Positions 25,592-34,512 of a stretch of DNA of 35,165 bases are shown piece after piece (position 1 is the stretch's first letter; each line of letters starts with the position of its first letter). Both the position numbers and the translations under genes were made by a program. Origin of the DNA: Shewanella canadensis (GTDB lineage Bacteria > Pseudomonadota > Gammaproteobacteria > Enterobacterales > Shewanellaceae); contig NZ_RXNU01000026.1 in assembly GCF_003966225.1 (NCBI RefSeq), positions 1 through 35,165 on the forward strand, written 5' to 3'. The notes under the pieces are model-generated. The model was given only the letters and a program-made list of their open reading frames with translations, was not told the DNA's origin and ran no database searches.

Positions 25592-25739
25592 CATAGGTTA
25601 CGGCCCCTAAACTGCCCTTCGCTTGATGCGAAAATATAATTTTTTAGTTTTCAATTAGCCCGCGCCATAGACGGCTGAGGCTAAAAGTGTTGATTTAAAT
25701 AGGTATGACCAGTTAAAACCAAACAAAATCGAACACGGG

Positions 25740-25768
25740 ATTATACCCGAACCAGAAGATAAATGCAG
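25740..25768 (-). promoter_or_regulatory. Candidate promoter for the polysaccharide operon
   Basis: A perfect TATAAT on the minus strand at 25745-25740, with CTGCAT 17 nt upstream as a weak -35. Transcription would begin near 25733 and run through the ops element. The weak -35 and absence of other data keep this tentative. It lies 125 bp after the rfaH stop. Confidence 0.45.
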
Positions 25769-25869
25769 TCTAAGTTATGACCAAAACACCCCTTTAAACA
25801 CTGTGACAAACAGGTAACCTAAACTACATATATTTAACAGCGATTTACACGGCACTAATTTAGTTCTGT

Positions 25870-26406
25870 TTACTTCGGCTTAATGCTGCTTTTAGGCACT
25901 GTGACCCGCTTTTGCTGCCCCATTATTTCAAACAATATATGACAACGCTTATCGCCACTTTTTTCGGCAAATATGCCATCTAAATCAACGAAAGGGCCTT
26001 CGGTAAAGGTGACCTTATCACCTTCAGTAAATTCCGGCTCAACGGCAGGTTTTAGTTGATTCAGTTCAACATCGGCTGACTCTGACAGCTCTGCAACAAG
26101 TTCCCGCTCGCGTAGTTTAATTGCATTAATAATTTCGTCGTCAATCGATGTCATCAGCTCTTTACAGCCAACAATGCGGGAAACACCACGGGTGGAGTGA
26201 ATGCGACTAACGCTTGTTACTTGGGGATCAAAATAAGCAAAGAGGTAACAGGGAAATAATGGTGCTGTACGGACGCTACTTCGACCAGCCTTGACTGCTT
26301 TCGTCGCAATGACAGGGAGATAGGTATCGATCTGTTGTAGTGCTAAATTTTGCTGTGCACGAGCTTCGCCTCGTGGTTTGCAATATAAGAGATACCAAGC
26401 CTTCAT
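25870..26406 (-). CDS. rfaH: Transcription antitermination factor RfaH
   Basis: A 178-residue NusG paralogue. It starts MKAWYLLYCKPRGEARAQQN and has PLFPCYLFAYFDP, TRGVSRIVG, and a C-terminal KOW segment EGDKVTFTEGPFVDLDGIF, all matching RfaH, with a slightly longer linker than E. coli (162 aa). RfaH binds polymerase paused at ops and enables transcription through long operons, also recruiting ribosomes. The ATG has AGGA 5 nt upstream. It lies directly before the ops-bearing operon. Confidence 0.93.
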   Translation of the reverse strand: MKAWYLLYCKPRGEARAQQNLALQQIDTYLPVIATKAVKAGRSSVRTAPLFPCYLFAYFDPQVTSVSRIHSTRGVSRIVGCKELMTSIDDEIINAIKLRERELVAELSESADVELNQLKPAVEPEFTEGDKVTFTEGPFVDLDGIFAEKSGDKRCHILFEIMGQQKRVTVPKSSIKPK

Positions 26407-27236
26407 AACATCCTTTTACGTTGTAGCTTTATATTCGAAATTAGAGTGTGAATTGGTAGAAACTGTGTTCTACCGTGTTTGGATGCCCTTTTAGTTTATG
26501 TGCTAAATTGACAAACTATAAACTACACCAAAACTATGACAAAAAGGTTTTAACCTTAATGATAAAAATCACGTGACATCCCATTCACGGCACGGATAGT
26601 ATCAAACGATCTTGGCTTTTGGAACTGAAAAATTATGATTTGGTTTACATTAGATACCCCTTACAAAAAACAGCTCAATTAATAAACTGCTGTGTCGAGA
26701 AATTGCTTTATTAGCATATGTTGACGCCATATTTTCACAAATCAAATTTTGCAAACCAGCGGTATAATCTCTGCTGAATAGCCGAAAGCGGGTTAAAGAT
26801 TCGGGGCTAAAGCCCCTCTTACATGTGGTGGCGGATAGACGCTAGGTTGAACAATCGTAGACTGGTTTAAAGATTCGGGGCTAAAGCCCTTCTTACATTT
26901 CAATGTCTGAATTTCAATCCCTGCCCTACTCGCTATTTTTACCCGTTAATTTGATTAAATTAACGCCATTCAGTTCATCTAAATTGACATTTGCAAGCTT
27001 AAAAGGGTATATAAGATGGGTTTCGTAGGATTTATAACTTCAAATAGTAAAATATAACAATAGTCTGTGACCCACTTGTTAGCGGCCTGAGTGCATAAAG
27101 TTTTTACAATCATAAGTTTAATGTAAATGAGTACTCAATTGGCATGTAAGGTTACAAGACTGTAAAACAAAGTAGTAACATTTTTCTGTGGCGACATTTG
27201 TCCCGCAGGCAATCACAAGCGAAGGTGGAAGACTTA
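26407..27236. other. 830-bp intergenic region with two hairpin repeats
   Basis: It separates divergent rfaH and POT genes and holds no recognisable coding sequence. Two direct copies of GGTTAAAGATTCGGGGCTAA followed by AGCCC(C/T)TCTTACAT lie at 26791-26824 and 26864-26897. Copy one has a GGGGCTAAAGCCCC hairpin; copy two has one mismatch (GCCCT). Promoters for the two divergent genes are expected here, but none is strong by eye; a TATAAA lies about 30 nt upstream of rfaH. Confidence 0.6.
26791..26897. repeat. Pair of REP-like GGGGC/GCCCC repeats
   Basis: Two 34-bp direct copies 73 bp apart, each with a 5-bp stem GGGGC-TAAA-GCCC(C/T), followed by TCTTACAT. Similar short GC-rich hairpins are REP-like elements in many gammaproteobacteria. 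No transposase is seen. Confidence 0.7.
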
Positions 27237-28712
27237 ATGAGCGTAGCAAAACCCCAGGGGACGATGCTCGGGCATCCGAAGGGATTGTTCCTGTTGTTTA
27301 CAACAGAGTTATGGGAACGATTCAGTTATTACGCAATGCGTGCCATTTTGGTACTGTATTTGGTAGATAAAGTACAAACTGAAGGTGGTCACGGTTTAGG
27401 TTGGACTAGCGCCGACGCAATTTCACTTTATGGTACATTCACTGGTTTAGTTTATCTGACTCCCCTCATCGGTGGCTGGTTAGCCGATACCTATCTGGGT
27501 CAACGCCGCGCCATCATGATTGGTGGTGCTCTGATGGCAGCCGGTCAATTCATTCTTGGAACACCACATGCGTGGGTACCGGGAATGGAGACTCAAGTTT
27601 TCTATCTTGGTCTTGGCGTACTTATTCTAGGTAATGGCCTGTTTAAGCCAAACATCTCTACCATGGTTGGTGATCTCTATGAAGAGGGCGATCATCGTCG
27701 TGATGGCGCGTTCACTATCTTCTATATGGGTATCAACGTTGGTGCTTTCCTCTCGGGTATTATTGTAGGTTCGGTTGTTAGCGCCTATGACGGCAACTTC
27801 CAGATGGGCTTCCTCTGTGCCGGTATCGGTATGGTCTTCTCTTTAATCATTCAATTTGTCTTCGCACAACGTTTACTCGGTGATATTGGTAAATACCCTG
27901 CTGCCAAACTTGAGCAACAGAAAGCGGCAGCCAACGGTCAGGAAAATGTAAAAAAAGAGCCATTGACTAAAATTGAGCGTGATCGCATTAAGGTGATCAT
28001 GGTTATGGGTCTGTTCACTATCATCTTCTGGGCAGGTTTCGAACAAGCCGGCGGTCTGATGAACCTGTTCACCAACGACTTTACCGATCGTATGATTGGT
28101 GATTGGGAAGTACCGACGACTTGGTTCCAATCATTGAACGCCATGTTCATCGTGATTTTCGCGCCGGTAATCGCTTCTATTTGGATTCGTTTAGGTAAAA
28201 ATGAGCCTAACTCTCCGGTTAAGTTTGCCTTAGGTCTGGTGCTGCTTGGTATTGGTTTCCTATTCATGATTGGCGCCGTTCTTGAAATGGGTGGTAATCC
28301 GGATGGTAAATCAAGCATGTGGTGGTTAGTAGGTGCATACTTCTTCCATACTATGGGTGAGCTGTGTCTGTCTCCTATCGGTCTGTCTATGGTGACCAAA
28401 CTTGCTCCACTGCGTATCGCATCTTTGATGATGGGTGCCTGGTTCCTGTTCGTTGCTGCTGCAAACAAGATTGGTGGTATCGTAGGTTCATTCATTGGAC
28501 ACGGCGGACCAAAAGAGGAGCAGCTTGCTAATGCAATGTCTATCTTCGCCGGTATCGCCATCACATCGGCTATTTCAGGTATCATTCTTTACCTTATGGC
28601 TGACAAACTTGTAAGCTGGATGCACGGTGCCGAAGGCCCACATCACACAGAAGAAGAAGCTCTGGAAGAAGAGATCGCAGTGACTGCGGAGCATGAAGGT
28701 ATACAACGTTAG
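27237..28712 (+). CDS. POT-family proton-dependent oligopeptide transporter
   Basis: A 491-residue inner-membrane di/tripeptide symporter. It begins MSVAKPQGTMLGHPKG, then shows the family's ELWERFSYYAMRAIL, GGWLADTYLGQRRAI, FYMGINVGAFLSGI and PIGLSMVTKLAPLR. About 14 membrane helices are likely. The upstream TTG at 27198 lacks a ribosome site; ATG at 27237 has GGTGGA 7 nt away, so it was chosen. It ends in an acidic, histidine-containing tail. It is followed by heptamer repeats and a strong terminator, so it is monocistronic. Confidence 0.93.
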   Translation: MSVAKPQGTMLGHPKGLFLLFTTELWERFSYYAMRAILVLYLVDKVQTEGGHGLGWTSADAISLYGTFTGLVYLTPLIGGWLADTYLGQRRAIMIGGALMAAGQFILGTPHAWVPGMETQVFYLGLGVLILGNGLFKPNISTMVGDLYEEGDHRRDGAFTIFYMGINVGAFLSGIIVGSVVSAYDGNFQMGFLCAGIGMVFSLIIQFVFAQRLLGDIGKYPAAKLEQQKAAANGQENVKKEPLTKIERDRIKVIMVMGLFTIIFWAGFEQAGGLMNLFTNDFTDRMIGDWEVPTTWFQSLNAMFIVIFAPVIASIWIRLGKNEPNSPVKFALGLVLLGIGFLFMIGAVLEMGGNPDGKSSMWWLVGAYFFHTMGELCLSPIGLSMVTKLAPLRIASLMMGAWFLFVAAANKIGGIVGSFIGHGGPKEEQLANAMSIFAGIAITSAISGIILYLMADKLVSWMHGAEGPHHTEEEALEEEIAVTAEHEGIQR

Positions 28713-28717
28713 AAGAA

Positions 28718-28766
28718 GGTTCTAGGTTCTAGGTTCTAGGTTCTAGGTTCTAGGTTCTAGGTTCTA
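28718..28766. repeat. Seven GGTTCTA heptamers
   Basis: Exactly seven perfect copies of GGTTCTA, starting 5 nt after the POT stop codon and followed by GCAC. A second array with the same number of units lies at 34513-34561. The tract is non-coding and transcribed if the POT mRNA runs to the terminator. Confidence 0.95.
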
Positions 28767-28794
28767 GCACCTTATCCGATCGCTTCAAACGAGT

Positions 28795-28827
28795 AAAACG
28801 CCGCATATGTATATGCGGCGTTTTTTG
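28795..28827 (+). terminator. Rho-independent terminator after the POT gene
   Basis: AAAACGCCGCATAT and its exact complement form a 14-bp stem with a 2-nt loop, followed by TTTT and T-rich DNA. It should also work on the minus strand because the left arm starts with AAAA. Confidence 0.92.
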
Positions 28828-28936
28828 TGTAAAAAAGTATAAAGTGACGAGTTCCTAGGTACGAGGTATTAACCCCCCTGACTATTCTAAGGCTGGTAAT
28901 TTAATCAAAAACATCAAACTTTGACTATCGCAGAGC

Positions 28937-29338
28937 CTAAGAACTTCTGTCTTCCTTAGGTCGATATCCTGCAGGGCATTCATGCACTTCACCTTTGCGT
29001 ATTTTGATCAAAGCAGCCAGCATTGCGGATAACTGCTTGGTTTCATCTATCAGCTGTAATGCTTTAGTTTTATCGACTAAACCTATTTCAATGGCGATAT
29101 ATAGCTGTGTAGCCAACTCGCCGGCTGAACCTTTAGAATAATAGAGGAATCTTGCTGAATCTTTAGGTGACCCTCTCTCCTCTCCTTCTGCAATATTGGA
29201 TGGGATAGAAAGAGCGGCTCTGGTGACTTGGTCCTTAAAACTACGATCACGACAAGATTCAAAGAGTGAATATACATTACAGACTAGACGCGAAGCGCGT
29301 TGCCAAACATCTAAGTTTTCAAAAGAATACTTTCTCAT
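28937..29338 (-). CDS. Four-helix-bundle protein (S23/IVP family), second copy
   Basis: A 133-residue paralogue of the protein at 21914-22288, with ENLDVWQRASRL, FKDQVTRAALSIPSNIAEGEER and RFLYYSKGSAGELATQLYI. Start at ATG 29338 has GGATGG upstream; the ATG at 29350 lacks a site. The C-terminus is longer and hydrophilic. It is flanked by TTCCTAGG-containing palindromes (28851-28860 and 29405-29418). It lies between the POT gene and the RssB-like gene, without rRNA nearby. Function unknown. Confidence 0.88.
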   Translation of the reverse strand: MRKYSFENLDVWQRASRLVCNVYSLFESCRDRSFKDQVTRAALSIPSNIAEGEERGSPKDSARFLYYSKGSAGELATQLYIAIEIGLVDKTKALQLIDETKQLSAMLAALIKIRKGEVHECPAGYRPKEDRSS

Positions 29339-29404
29339 GTCACCATCCATGGTTATGTATAAAGGGCTGGTGCTACTTGGCCCTTAAAGCTTTCCGCTTA
29401 TCCT

Positions 29405-29418
29405 AGTTCCTAGGAACT
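29405..29418. repeat. Perfect palindrome AGTTCCTAGGAACT beside S23 gene 2
   Basis: A 14-bp perfect palindrome 67 bp upstream of the S23 start. Its core TTCCTAGG recurs on the other side of the gene (GAGTTCCTAGGTACGAG at about 28849-28865). The two sides also share CGAGTT in inverted order. Confidence 0.6.
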
Positions 29419-29435
29419 ACTAACTCGACCCTTTT

Positions 29436-30539
29436 TTAAAATGACAACTGCACATAGCCGCCGGTGGGTATTTGGGTATCGTAGACGAGTCCATGGAATT
29501 GATTGTCGAGTAACATCTGCTTATGGGCGGGCTTGCTGGAAGAGATACACAGCTGCTCTCCAGGCATTAAAGTTCTAAACTGAGCACTGGGGTGCCCCCA
29601 ATCCAATATTCCAAGCTGGAGAGAGTCTGAGAGCGCGAGAGGCGTTAATCCTTCGTCATTTCGAATGTAACAACGTAAACCTTGGCCGGCTTGTGCTATG
29701 GATGCGCGGTATTGAGTCAGCTCAACCACCACATAGACAATATCGATACAGATATCTAAACCTGATTTTGTCATGCGTTCATTGAGATAAGTGAGCATAT
29801 TATAGGGTTCGATGATCGCCTGAGTGGTGCCATTGCGAAACAACTTCAGCTTTTGATTAACGAAGCTCTTAAGCAAGACGCTGGCAAAAGCCGCACGGTT
29901 ATCCTGAGGGTGAAAATGAGCCATATACATCACAAGATGTTTATCGCCGACATTGACCGTATCGATAAAGTAAGCACTCACCTCATCGGCCTTAAACAGG
30001 CTGTAGTCAATTTTAGCGGTGAGATAGTTAATCTGTGACGGGGGAAATAACTGCTGCTGAACACTCTTTGCCGCTTCGGCATTTTGTTCTAACAGTGCCA
30101 GGTTATCCTGCAACTCCTGATAAGAGAGCTCTTCGATATCTTCGAGTTGAACATCTTTAGTGTGTTTCTCATCGAGGCTCTGCTTTATTGCATTTTCGAT
30201 GAGAAATAGATCGGAGACGGGCTTAACTAAGTAATCACTCGCGCCAATACGCAGCGCCTCAACGACATCGGCCATGACCTGATTACCGGATATAACGATT
30301 GACGGTGTGCCGGGGTTTAACTCAGACATCTTCTTGAGCATGACCAAACCGCCCATTATCGGCATACTGAGATCGGCCAGGACAATATCGAATGCTCTTT
30401 GCTTAAACTTTTCCAGCCCCTGTTCGCCATCATCGGCTTCGATAACCGTCGCACCGCGGCTATCGAGAAACGATGCAACGATACGACGAAAAACAGGATC
30501 ATCTTCAACAAGTAGAATGACTAAATCTTTTAGCGCCAT
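29436..30539 (-). CDS. RssB-like response regulator with degenerate PP2C-type output domain
   Basis: A 367-residue cytoplasmic regulator. The receiver domain occupies about 1-125: acidic pocket VEDD (11-14), phospho-acceptor D56 in LADLSMP, and KPVSD at the end. A linker of helices leads to a C-terminal SpoIIE/PP2C-like domain reading YFIDTVNVGDKHLVMY and RASIAQAGQGLRCYI, where key metal aspartates seem missing. E. coli RssB, which delivers RpoS to ClpXP, has the same layout. An RpoS-stability role is therefore plausible, but Shewanella-type partner-switch regulators are alternatives. AAGGA lies 6 nt before the ATG. Confidence 0.82.
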   Translation of the reverse strand: MALKDLVILLVEDDPVFRRIVASFLDSRGATVIEADDGEQGLEKFKQRAFDIVLADLSMPIMGGLVMLKKMSELNPGTPSIVISGNQVMADVVEALRIGASDYLVKPVSDLFLIENAIKQSLDEKHTKDVQLEDIEELSYQELQDNLALLEQNAEAAKSVQQQLFPPSQINYLTAKIDYSLFKADEVSAYFIDTVNVGDKHLVMYMAHFHPQDNRAAFASVLLKSFVNQKLKLFRNGTTQAIIEPYNMLTYLNERMTKSGLDICIDIVYVVVELTQYRASIAQAGQGLRCYIRNDEGLTPLALSDSLQLGILDWGHPSAQFRTLMPGEQLCISSSKPAHKQMLLDNQFHGLVYDTQIPTGGYVQLSF

Positions 30540-30595
30540 TAAGGATCCTTTTTAGAAGGCTCGAATTCCCAGATTCTATGACCCGGAGCCTGGGG

Positions 30596-30862
30596 TATAC
30601 CCAAGCTACTTCAAAATGCTCGTTTCAGAGCTCCCGTAGGGTAGCTGAACAAGGCAGTGATTGAAGAGAATGGTGAGCCCCTTTTCAATATCACTAACGC
30701 AGTGCAGGTATTCTACGGAAACTCCCGCATGGCAAGGCGAGAAGCAACATGTTTCTGCGTTATAAAATATAAAATTAGAATAACTAGTTCAGCTATTTCA
30801 TGCCTTGAACTCTGTCACTTCTCGACATGCTGAATCCTGCATTTCGAGGTCGTTTGGGTATA
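30596..30862. mobile_element. MITE-like element of 267 bp
   Basis: The ends are inverted repeats: TATACCCAAGCTACTTCAAA at the left and its imperfect complement (TTTCGAGGTCGTTTGGGTATA region) at the right, about 19 of 24 positions pairing. The interior encodes nothing recognisable. The TATACCC/GGGTATA ends suggest a TA target. Non-autonomous miniature elements of this look are common in Vibrio and Shewanella intergenic DNA. Confidence 0.65.
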
Positions 30863-30882
30863 AATATTCCCTAGGACCTTCT

Positions 30883-31803
30883 TTAATCTAATTCCTGCAT
30901 AAACTCATCTAACAGCTCATCTTCATCGAGATCGACAGGTACATCACCATCATACACCTTATAGTCCATATGTTGGAAATAGGCTTCCTTAACAAAAGTA
31001 TAAGGATCTAATGCATTATCGACTAGTCGCTCTTGATCGATAGCTACGGCCCGTTTATCTAGGTTCTCAAGCCCCCACTTCAACAAGGACTGCCACACCG
31101 TTATCTCCGATAAAGGAAAGTATAGGCCATCAACCCAGAACGACGCGACCTCTCTGGTCACATAAGGTCCTAAGAACGGCGCCATAAAGTAGGGGCCATT
31201 AGGTACACCGTAGTAGCCTAACACCTCATTGAATTCATCTTGTTTGCGGGGCAGGCCCATCATATCTGCGACATCGATTACACCGAGTAACCCCATGGTC
31301 GAGTTTATCGTAAAGCGTCCACCGGCATTTGCCGCCCAACCCCATTTACCCTGCAAGGTGTTGTTCACCAAGGTGCTGGGCTCATCGAGGTTAGTCACAA
31401 AATTATTGATACCCGTCTTCACGGGTCTTGGTACGTAATCTTTATAACCATGTGCAACGGGGCGATAAAAATACCTATCCAGGAACTGGTAGTTAAAGTC
31501 CCACATCGCTCGGTTAAACCCTTCGATGGGATCCCTTGGGTCAATATAGGTAACGGTAACCTCTGCGGTCGTGACTTCTGCATCATCCTCAGACGCAATA
31601 ACATCGGAATCAATTCCTTGGATGCCAGATGCGATATCGGAATCGTCAATTTGGCCTGAGATGCTCTGATCTGAGTCAATTGGGGACTTGGTTGAATCTA
31701 CGTGTATACGTTCGGCGTCCTGTCCGTATGTGTTTAACTGCGATGCTGAAATGGGCGCAACGCCAAACACTGCTATAACCAGCATTATCCATTTAAACTT
31801 CAT
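30883..31803 (-). CDS. mlaA: MlaA (VacJ) outer-membrane phospholipid-removal protein
   Basis: A 306-residue protein of the Mla pathway, which removes misplaced phospholipids from the outer leaflet with MlaC and MlaFEDB. The core reads DPIEGFNRAMWDFNYQFLD, RPVKTGINNFVTNLDEPSTL, GGRFTINSTMGLLGVIDVA, and GYYGVPNGPYFMAPFLGP. The start ATG 31803 has GAGAG 6 nt before it; the longer frame lacks a site. The N-terminus is a signal peptide ending ISAS without any cysteine, so no lipobox is visible, and an acidic linker of about 60 residues follows. The C-terminus is rich in Asp and Glu. Confidence 0.92.
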   Translation of the reverse strand: MKFKWIMLVIAVFGVAPISASQLNTYGQDAERIHVDSTKSPIDSDQSISGQIDDSDIASGIQGIDSDVIASEDDAEVTTAEVTVTYIDPRDPIEGFNRAMWDFNYQFLDRYFYRPVAHGYKDYVPRPVKTGINNFVTNLDEPSTLVNNTLQGKWGWAANAGGRFTINSTMGLLGVIDVADMMGLPRKQDEFNEVLGYYGVPNGPYFMAPFLGPYVTREVASFWVDGLYFPLSEITVWQSLLKWGLENLDKRAVAIDQERLVDNALDPYTFVKEAYFQHMDYKVYDGDVPVDLDEDELLDEFMQELD

Positions 31804-32160
31804 ATTTCTCTCTTTGGTAAAAACAACTGAATCCATTTCAGCTGATACTGCTTACGATTAACACAAACCAGATACTGTATTGATGCTAGATTTAAGAGTG
31901 AGTCTTAGTTGCTGGCGTGCCAACGACCTCAGCTCAAACTTCGCCTTTTACTTATACTCTTAGCAGGAAAAACTAAAGTAAGTCTCTGCTTGAGTCGATA
32001 ATGAGTAGTAATGACAAAAAATGTACTAACCAGTTTATAACTAGACTACTCAGTGTGATTTTTGTTTATAAGGCGATAAGGATACTTGTCAAAAAAAATA
32101 GATCAAATTTATTATCGCGAAAATTGTAAGCACTAATGAAAAAATACCGGAAATTAGTCA
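31804..32160. other. Divergent intergenic region between mlaA and the FliK-like gene
   Basis: A 357-bp AT-rich stretch without a recognisable gene, holding both divergent promoters. A GGCGATAA at 32072-32079 resembles the -10 of sigma-28 (GCCGATAA), but the matching -35 is poor. No hairpin or repeat was noticed. Confidence 0.4.
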
Positions 32161-34512
32161 ATGTCAGAACCAGTCAACACACGTAATGGAAGCAACGCCT
32201 TACCCATAACAAGAGTCATTTCCGGTAGCCATTCCAGAGGAGATGTGGTGCCGCCACCTGAAACTCAACCTCAAACTAAAACAGGTGCTTCAGTGCCCAA
32301 CACTGCTACTAACACTAGCCCAACGCCTCATTCGGCGCCCCCGGCAGGCGCTAGAACAGTCGCTCCCCCAACCGCCGATAAGAAGGCTCAAATGCCTTCC
32401 TCGATTGCTACTGACAGAAATCCACAAGTGAAAGTTGAGGTTCAGGGGTTAAGAGCAGCCGTTATACAGTTTTCTTCAAAGATAGACCAAATAACTTTAG
32501 ATGGCACAAATTACAATATTGATTTTTCATCTTACTCGAGTCGCCGCACTGCGTTAAAAGCCGTAAGTTATCTGGTTAATACCAGTCAAGAGTTCTCATA
32601 TTCTCAAAAAACACAAGCTCAACAACCACAGGCCCCAAAACCACAGGCTCAAAATCTGGCAGTCGAAAGTGCGGTTACCATTAAGGGGAAAGATTTATTC
32701 GCGGCTCAGTTGATATCCTTGGGTAAAACGATATCGACAAGCCTACCCACTAGTCTTAAAAGCTTGATCCAGCAAAATGGCATAGACCTCAGCCAATTAA
32801 AGCTACTGAGCTCCCGGCCCCAAGGGTACCCTCTCCCCACCGCCCAGTTCGAGGCAAAGTCGCTGACCTTATCCAATGGGTTATCACTGCCTCTGCCACA
32901 AGCCAGTCTTTCAGCACTTATAGCCGCTCAATCCTCTCCCACTCTCGTCGCCACTCCCAGGTTTGAGGTCATACCCAGCATTAGTTACCAAAACCAGCAA
33001 TGGGTTTTACGGCTTACTCCGATCATAGAAACCAGCATAGTGGAGCTCACTTCTAACTTACGGTCTCAACCCTCGTCACGAAACATCGGGGAGATGGAGT
33101 CACAGTTAGTGTTAGCTAAGCCAGAATTATCTAAGCTGTACTCAAGCTTGATAAAAGTGCTGGAAAAGCTCCCCTACAAAGACTCGAATGGGTTGCCCCC
33201 TGCCAGTTCAAAAAATGCATCCGGTGCCAAGCTAACATCGGCTGGTGCTTCAGCTGAGGCTAACTCAACTGCAGGCTCCGCCAAAGCCGGCGCTAACATT
33301 AACCGGGATGCGTTGGCAAAATCGCTATCAAATCAACTCTCTAATGCTTCTGAATCTAAGGTATCGGGTTCACAGACCGATACCGGGCAGAGCAATAAGT
33401 CCCAGGCTAATCAGAACCTAACGAATCAAGCCCTGACAAGTAAAGGCCTGACTGATGGAGTGAGTAAAGGAGTCAATATCGCCGACTCAGTAAAGGGAGT
33501 GCTCGAAGAGATTAAGCTACAATCACCTAAACAGCAGTCACCTAAACAACTATCACCTGAACTACAGTCACCGAATCAAAAGTCAGAGCTGGTATCACAC
33601 GCCACGGGTAAACAGGAAAAAGAGACCCCTTCGTCCGGGCTAAACAGAGATCTGATGTTAAGTGCTCTCAATAAGGCGTTCGGCAAAGCCGGAGGGCTCC
33701 CGCAGAGTACAGAGAAAGCCGCAGAGCCTCAAAGCTCTCTCGCGACTCAGTTGTTTAAACTCTTGCCCCAAATTCACCCCTCTATGTTGCGAGCCTTGGC
33801 ACTACCTAGCAAGGTGCAGGAGGAGTTAGTGGGCCTGCTGCATTTACATTCATTTGTTGAGGTCAATGCAGTAGCCAGAGCATCCATGTCGCACATGAAC
33901 TCTGTCTCGCTACTGTTTCAGCTTCTACTTGGTGTAAAGACGACAGGGTTAGCCGGTAAGCCCGGAAGCGGTAATAGCGCTAAACTCAGTGCGTCATCTC
34001 AAAAATATTTGCAAAAGCTTCAGGCTCAGCTGGGTGTCAACCAATCGCTCCTGTCCATGTTCGACAAGGCGGGGACGACTGAGACTATGGCGAAGTTAGT
34101 TAACAACCTGAACCTCTATTCCCAGGCCAGCAACGATAATAATGGGCAGACTAACTGGTACTTTACCCTCCCCTATTCGCTCAATCAGCATCAAGATCAA
34201 CTGGAGGGACAGTTCACCAAAGAGGAAGCGAGCCAGGAAGATGACCCAGATTCAAATTGGCGACTGCAACTCAAATTTAACTTAGCTCAAGGGCCCCTTT
34301 TAATTAAGACCCATATAAAAGACAACCGCTTAGAGATGACATTTAACGGCGAAGATGACACCTTACTCAATAAGATTGACCTCCTGTTGCCACCACTTAT
34401 GAAAAAGCTGGTCGATATCGGTTTAACACCCGATAAGGTAATAACGAAACGGACAAAAGTACCCGCGACGCTGCTCCCCGGCGATCATTATTTAGTTAAG
34501 ATTAAGGCTTGA
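32161..34512 (+). CDS. FliK-type hook-length-control domain protein
   Basis: A 783-residue protein. The first 450 residues are Ser/Gln/Pro-rich and largely disordered, including a repeated QSPKQ block at about residues 454-475. The C-terminal part reads LLPQIHPSMLRALALP and NWYFTLPYSLNQHQ, then NWRLQLKFNLAQGPLLIKTH, LPPLMKKLVDIGL and GDHYLVKI, resembling the FliK C-terminal domain. It is longer than FliK (about 400). With the FlhB-like gene next to it, it probably helps control or supplement type III export switching. A ribosome site GGAA is present about 10 nt upstream. Genuine FliK would usually be inside a flagellar operon, so this is likely an extra paralogue. Confidence 0.8.
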   Translation: MSEPVNTRNGSNALPITRVISGSHSRGDVVPPPETQPQTKTGASVPNTATNTSPTPHSAPPAGARTVAPPTADKKAQMPSSIATDRNPQVKVEVQGLRAAVIQFSSKIDQITLDGTNYNIDFSSYSSRRTALKAVSYLVNTSQEFSYSQKTQAQQPQAPKPQAQNLAVESAVTIKGKDLFAAQLISLGKTISTSLPTSLKSLIQQNGIDLSQLKLLSSRPQGYPLPTAQFEAKSLTLSNGLSLPLPQASLSALIAAQSSPTLVATPRFEVIPSISYQNQQWVLRLTPIIETSIVELTSNLRSQPSSRNIGEMESQLVLAKPELSKLYSSLIKVLEKLPYKDSNGLPPASSKNASGAKLTSAGASAEANSTAGSAKAGANINRDALAKSLSNQLSNASESKVSGSQTDTGQSNKSQANQNLTNQALTSKGLTDGVSKGVNIADSVKGVLEEIKLQSPKQQSPKQLSPELQSPNQKSELVSHATGKQEKETPSSGLNRDLMLSALNKAFGKAGGLPQSTEKAAEPQSSLATQLFKLLPQIHPSMLRALALPSKVQEELVGLLHLHSFVEVNAVARASMSHMNSVSLLFQLLLGVKTTGLAGKPGSGNSAKLSASSQKYLQKLQAQLGVNQSLLSMFDKAGTTETMAKLVNNLNLYSQASNDNNGQTNWYFTLPYSLNQHQDQLEGQFTKEEASQEDDPDSNWRLQLKFNLAQGPLLIKTHIKDNRLEMTFNGEDDTLLNKIDLLLPPLMKKLVDIGLTPDKVITKRTKVPATLLPGDHYLVKIKA

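Noticed and set aside
27873..28585. Minus-strand frames within the POT gene
   Set aside because: They are shadows of the conserved transporter and have no family match.
32048..32079. Sigma-28 promoter upstream of the FliK-like gene
   Set aside because: GGCGATAA resembles the -10, but the expected TAAAGTTT -35 is absent at the required distance.
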